This document shows positions 3,298-5,153 of a stretch of DNA of 5,153 bases, in pieces. Origin of the DNA: a bacterium. GTDB taxonomy: Bacteria; Patescibacteria; ABY1; BM507; VMTK01. The notes beneath the pieces were generated by a model. That model saw only the letters and a program-made list of their open reading frames with translations, had not been told where the DNA came from and did no database searches. A program made the translations under genes and the position numbers. Position 1 is the first letter of the stretch. Each line of letters starts with the position of its first letter. The stretch spans positions 1 to 5,153 of the forward strand of contig DAOWHZ010000080.1 of NCBI GenBank assembly GCA_030641105.1, given 5' to 3'.

Positions 3298-5153
3298 ATG
3301 AATCAGCCATCTGATGAAATAAAATCAAGATTGGATATTGTGGAAGTTATCCGCGATTATATTCAGCTTAAGCCGGCTGGGATAAATTTTCGCGCGCTTT
3401 GTCCGTTTCACAGGGAAAAAACCCCGTCTTTTATGGTGTCGCCGGAAAAGCAAATTTGGCATTGCTTCGGATGTTCTAAAGGAGGCGACATTTTTTCTTT
3501 TGTCATGGAAATGGAAGGTATTAGCTTTGTGGAAGCCTTAAGATTGCTTGCTCCTAAAGCAGGCGTAACATTAAGAAGACAGGACCCAAAATTAACTTCA
3601 CAACGCAATCGTTTACTGGATATTGTTGGATTATCAAGCAAATATTATCATAAAATACTGCTGGAAGGCAGTGGCGCCAGTAATGCCAGAAAATATTTAG
3701 CTGAACGCGGGCTAAATAATGAAACTATTGAAGAATGGCAGATTGGTTATAGTCCGGATAGTTGGGATGACTTAACTAATTTTTTGAAAACTAAGGGCTA
3801 TACTGAAAACGAAATATTTTTAGCCGGCATGATTGTTAAGAAGGAGGGTACAGGAAGATTTTACAATAGATTTCGCGGGCGCATAATGTTTCCCATTAAA
3901 GATGCTAACGGCAATATAGCGGCTTTTTCCGCGCGTGTGTCCCCGGAAAAAGAAGCAGAAGAAAAAATGGGTAAGTACATAAATAGTCCGCAGACAATGA
4001 TTTATGATAAAAGCAGTATTTTGTTTGGTCTGGATAAGGCAAAAATGGAAATTAAAAAACAGGACTTAGCAATTATTGTTGAAGGTCAGATGGATGTTAT
4101 TACTGCGCATCAGCATGGCTTTACTAATGTTGTTGCGTCTTCAGGCACGGCTTTAACTGCTGAACAAGTTAAATTAATACAACGTTATACAAATAATTTA
4201 ACTTTTGCCCTTGATGCAGACGCGGCTGGAGAATTAGCGATTAGCAGGGGGGAAGATATTGTAAAAGATGTTGATTATCAGGAAGTTGAATCTGAAGATT
4301 CTTTTGGTAGAATACGTAAATACGTTGATCCTCTTTTAAGTTATAATATAAATATAAAAATTGTTGAGATGCCAAACGGAAAAGATCCTGATGAATGTAT
4401 TAAGAATAACCCTGAAGAATGGCAAAAAGCAGTGAAAGAAGCTAAGCCAATAATGCAATATCACTTTGATAAGATTTTAACCAGTTTGGATTTAGATAAT
4501 ATTGAGGATCGTCGTCAAGCCACAAAAAAATTATTGCCTAAAATTGCCAAATTAAACAATAAAATAGAGCAGGATTTTTGGTTAAAAAAATTAAGCCAGA
4601 CAATTGATATAGCTGAAAATTATTTGCTTGAAGCCCTATTCGCTAATTTACGCCAAAGGACGCCAAAGGACGCCAAGGTATCAAGTGAAAAAGAAATTAC
4701 TCAACCTAGGCGCAGCCGCGAGGAGATGTTATCAGAATTACTGCTGGCTTTGATGTTAAAATTTCCCTTGCATATTGAATATGTTATTGGTCAAATTAAT
4801 GCGGATCAAATTATTGGTTTAGCTAATCAAGCTATTTACAAAAATTTAATAATTTATTATAATAAAGTTATTGGCTGGACTCAAAATAAACAAGGAGAAT
4901 CACTTGAAATTAACTATCAAAATTTTAGAAATCAGCTGGAACAAAATACAAATAGCAAGAAGGAAACCAACCAACCACAAATTCTTGATCGGCTGGTCCT
5001 TTTAGCTGATAAAGATTTTTATGATTATAATCAGGAACAAGTAAAAGAAGAAATTATTAAAATCATAATAACTCTAAAAAAATATTATTTAGCCAACAGA
5101 TTAAAAGAAATCACTAAATTAATTACCCAAACAGAAAAAGAAGGCGAGAAAGA
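3298..5153 (+). CDS. dnaG: DNA primase DnaG (3' end beyond the window)
   Basis: DnaG synthesises RNA primers at the replication fork, recruited by the replicative helicase. The frame is open for 618 codons to the window end. The zinc ribbon has Cys35, His38, Cys56 and Cys59 (CPFH, CFGC). The RNA polymerase core shows RFRGRIMFPI (191-200) and KYINSPQT (226-233). TOPRIM residues are Glu262 (EGQMD), Asp306 and Asp308 (LDADAAG), followed by GKDPDE. After a linker, residues from about 475 on form a helix-rich, helicase-binding type C-terminal domain. Length already exceeds E. coli DnaG (581 residues); the end is probably not far beyond the window. The start ATG at 3298 gives a standard N-terminus; no Shine-Dalgarno is present. 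Oddities are about 24 extra residues after the DxD motif (around 323-350) and a 10-bp DNA repeat at residues 452-461. No frameshift or stop is seen, so the gene appears functional. Confidence 0.97.
   Translation, partial: MNQPSDEIKSRLDIVEVIRDYIQLKPAGINFRALCPFHREKTPSFMVSPEKQIWHCFGCSKGGDIFSFVMEMEGISFVEALRLLAPKAGVTLRRQDPKLTSQRNRLLDIVGLSSKYYHKILLEGSGASNARKYLAERGLNNETIEEWQIGYSPDSWDDLTNFLKTKGYTENEIFLAGMIVKKEGTGRFYNRFRGRIMFPIKDANGNIAAFSARVSPEKEAEEKMGKYINSPQTMIYDKSSILFGLDKAKMEIKKQDLAIIVEGQMDVITAHQHGFTNVVASSGTALTAEQVKLIQRYTNNLTFALDADAAGELAISRGEDIVKDVDYQEVESEDSFGRIRKYVDPLLSYNINIKIVEMPNGKDPDECIKNNPEEWQKAVKEAKPIMQYHFDKILTSLDLDNIEDRRQATKKLLPKIAKLNNKIEQDFWLKKLSQTIDIAENYLLEALFANLRQRTPKDAKVSSEKEITQPRRSREEMLSELLLALMLKFPLHIEYVIGQINADQIIGLANQAIYKNLIIYYNKVIGWTQNKQGESLEINYQNFRNQLEQNTNSKKETNQPQILDRLVLLADKDFYDYNQEQVKEEIIKIIITLKKYYLANRLKEITKLITQTEKEGEK
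4650..4678. repeat. 10-bp tandem repeat (ACGCCAAAGG, nearly three copies) inside dnaG
   Basis: ACGCCAAAGG occurs at 4650-4659 and 4660-4669, and a third copy lacking one A (ACGCCAAGG) at 4670-4678. It encodes part of the linker between the catalytic core and the helicase-binding domain. Because the unit is not a multiple of three, each copy is read in a different frame, and gain or loss of one copy would break the gene. It is more GC-rich than the surrounding codons, so it may have been acquired. Confidence 0.85.

Noticed and set aside
3408..3641. Minus-strand reading frame of 77 codons
   Set aside because: Lies opposite the dnaG zinc-ribbon region, which is certain.
307..5153. Alternative genetic code with TGA as Gly (as in Gracilibacteria/SR1)
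   Set aside because: nrdG ends at a TGA at its normal family length and dnaG has no in-frame TGA.

Overview
The window looks like chromosomal DNA of a low-GC bacterium, most likely a Patescibacteria/CPR lineage (Parcubacteria- or Falkowbacteria-like). This rests on gene content, strongly AT-rich intergenic repeats built from short words, a small CPR-type hypothetical protein, and the absence of Shine-Dalgarno sequences before every start. It is an inference; no marker gene was placed on a tree. The code appears standard: nrdG ends at TGA, and no in-frame TGA interrupts the other frames. All genes lie on the + strand.

Positions 1-1133 form an anaerobic nucleotide-reduction block. A 44-residue protein carries only the glycyl-radical tail of anaerobic ribonucleotide reductase. 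An intergenic gap consisting almost entirely of a 41-bp-stem hairpin follows. Then comes a radical-SAM activase of the NrdG type, and 9 bases after its stop a tRNA-Ser(GGA), closed by a clear intrinsic terminator. The activase would install the radical on a glycine like the one in the small protein. The large NrdD subunit is not in the window.

Positions 1134-2285 hold an extended -10 promoter and a three-helix membrane protein with a C-terminal GIN (DUF2807) beta-helix domain. Positions 2286-2849 contain no intact gene. They hold a GC-rich palindromic patch, the C-terminal part of a GIY-YIG nuclease gene that has lost its N-terminus, a perfect 18-bp hairpin terminator, a plausible promoter and a six-copy heptamer repeat.

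Positions 2850-3155 encode a 101-residue protein of unknown function. After an AT-rich heptamer-periodic palindromic spacer, the DNA primase gene dnaG starts at 3298 and runs off the right end. Its zinc ribbon, RNA polymerase core and TOPRIM catalytic residues are intact. It also carries two oddities: an apparent insertion of about 24 residues after the DxD motif, and a 10-bp tandem repeat in the linker to the helicase-binding domain.

No classical defence, CRISPR or prophage system is visible. The most unusual items are the stand-alone glycyl-radical domain with the gap-filling hairpin, and the shared TATATG start context of all five genes.
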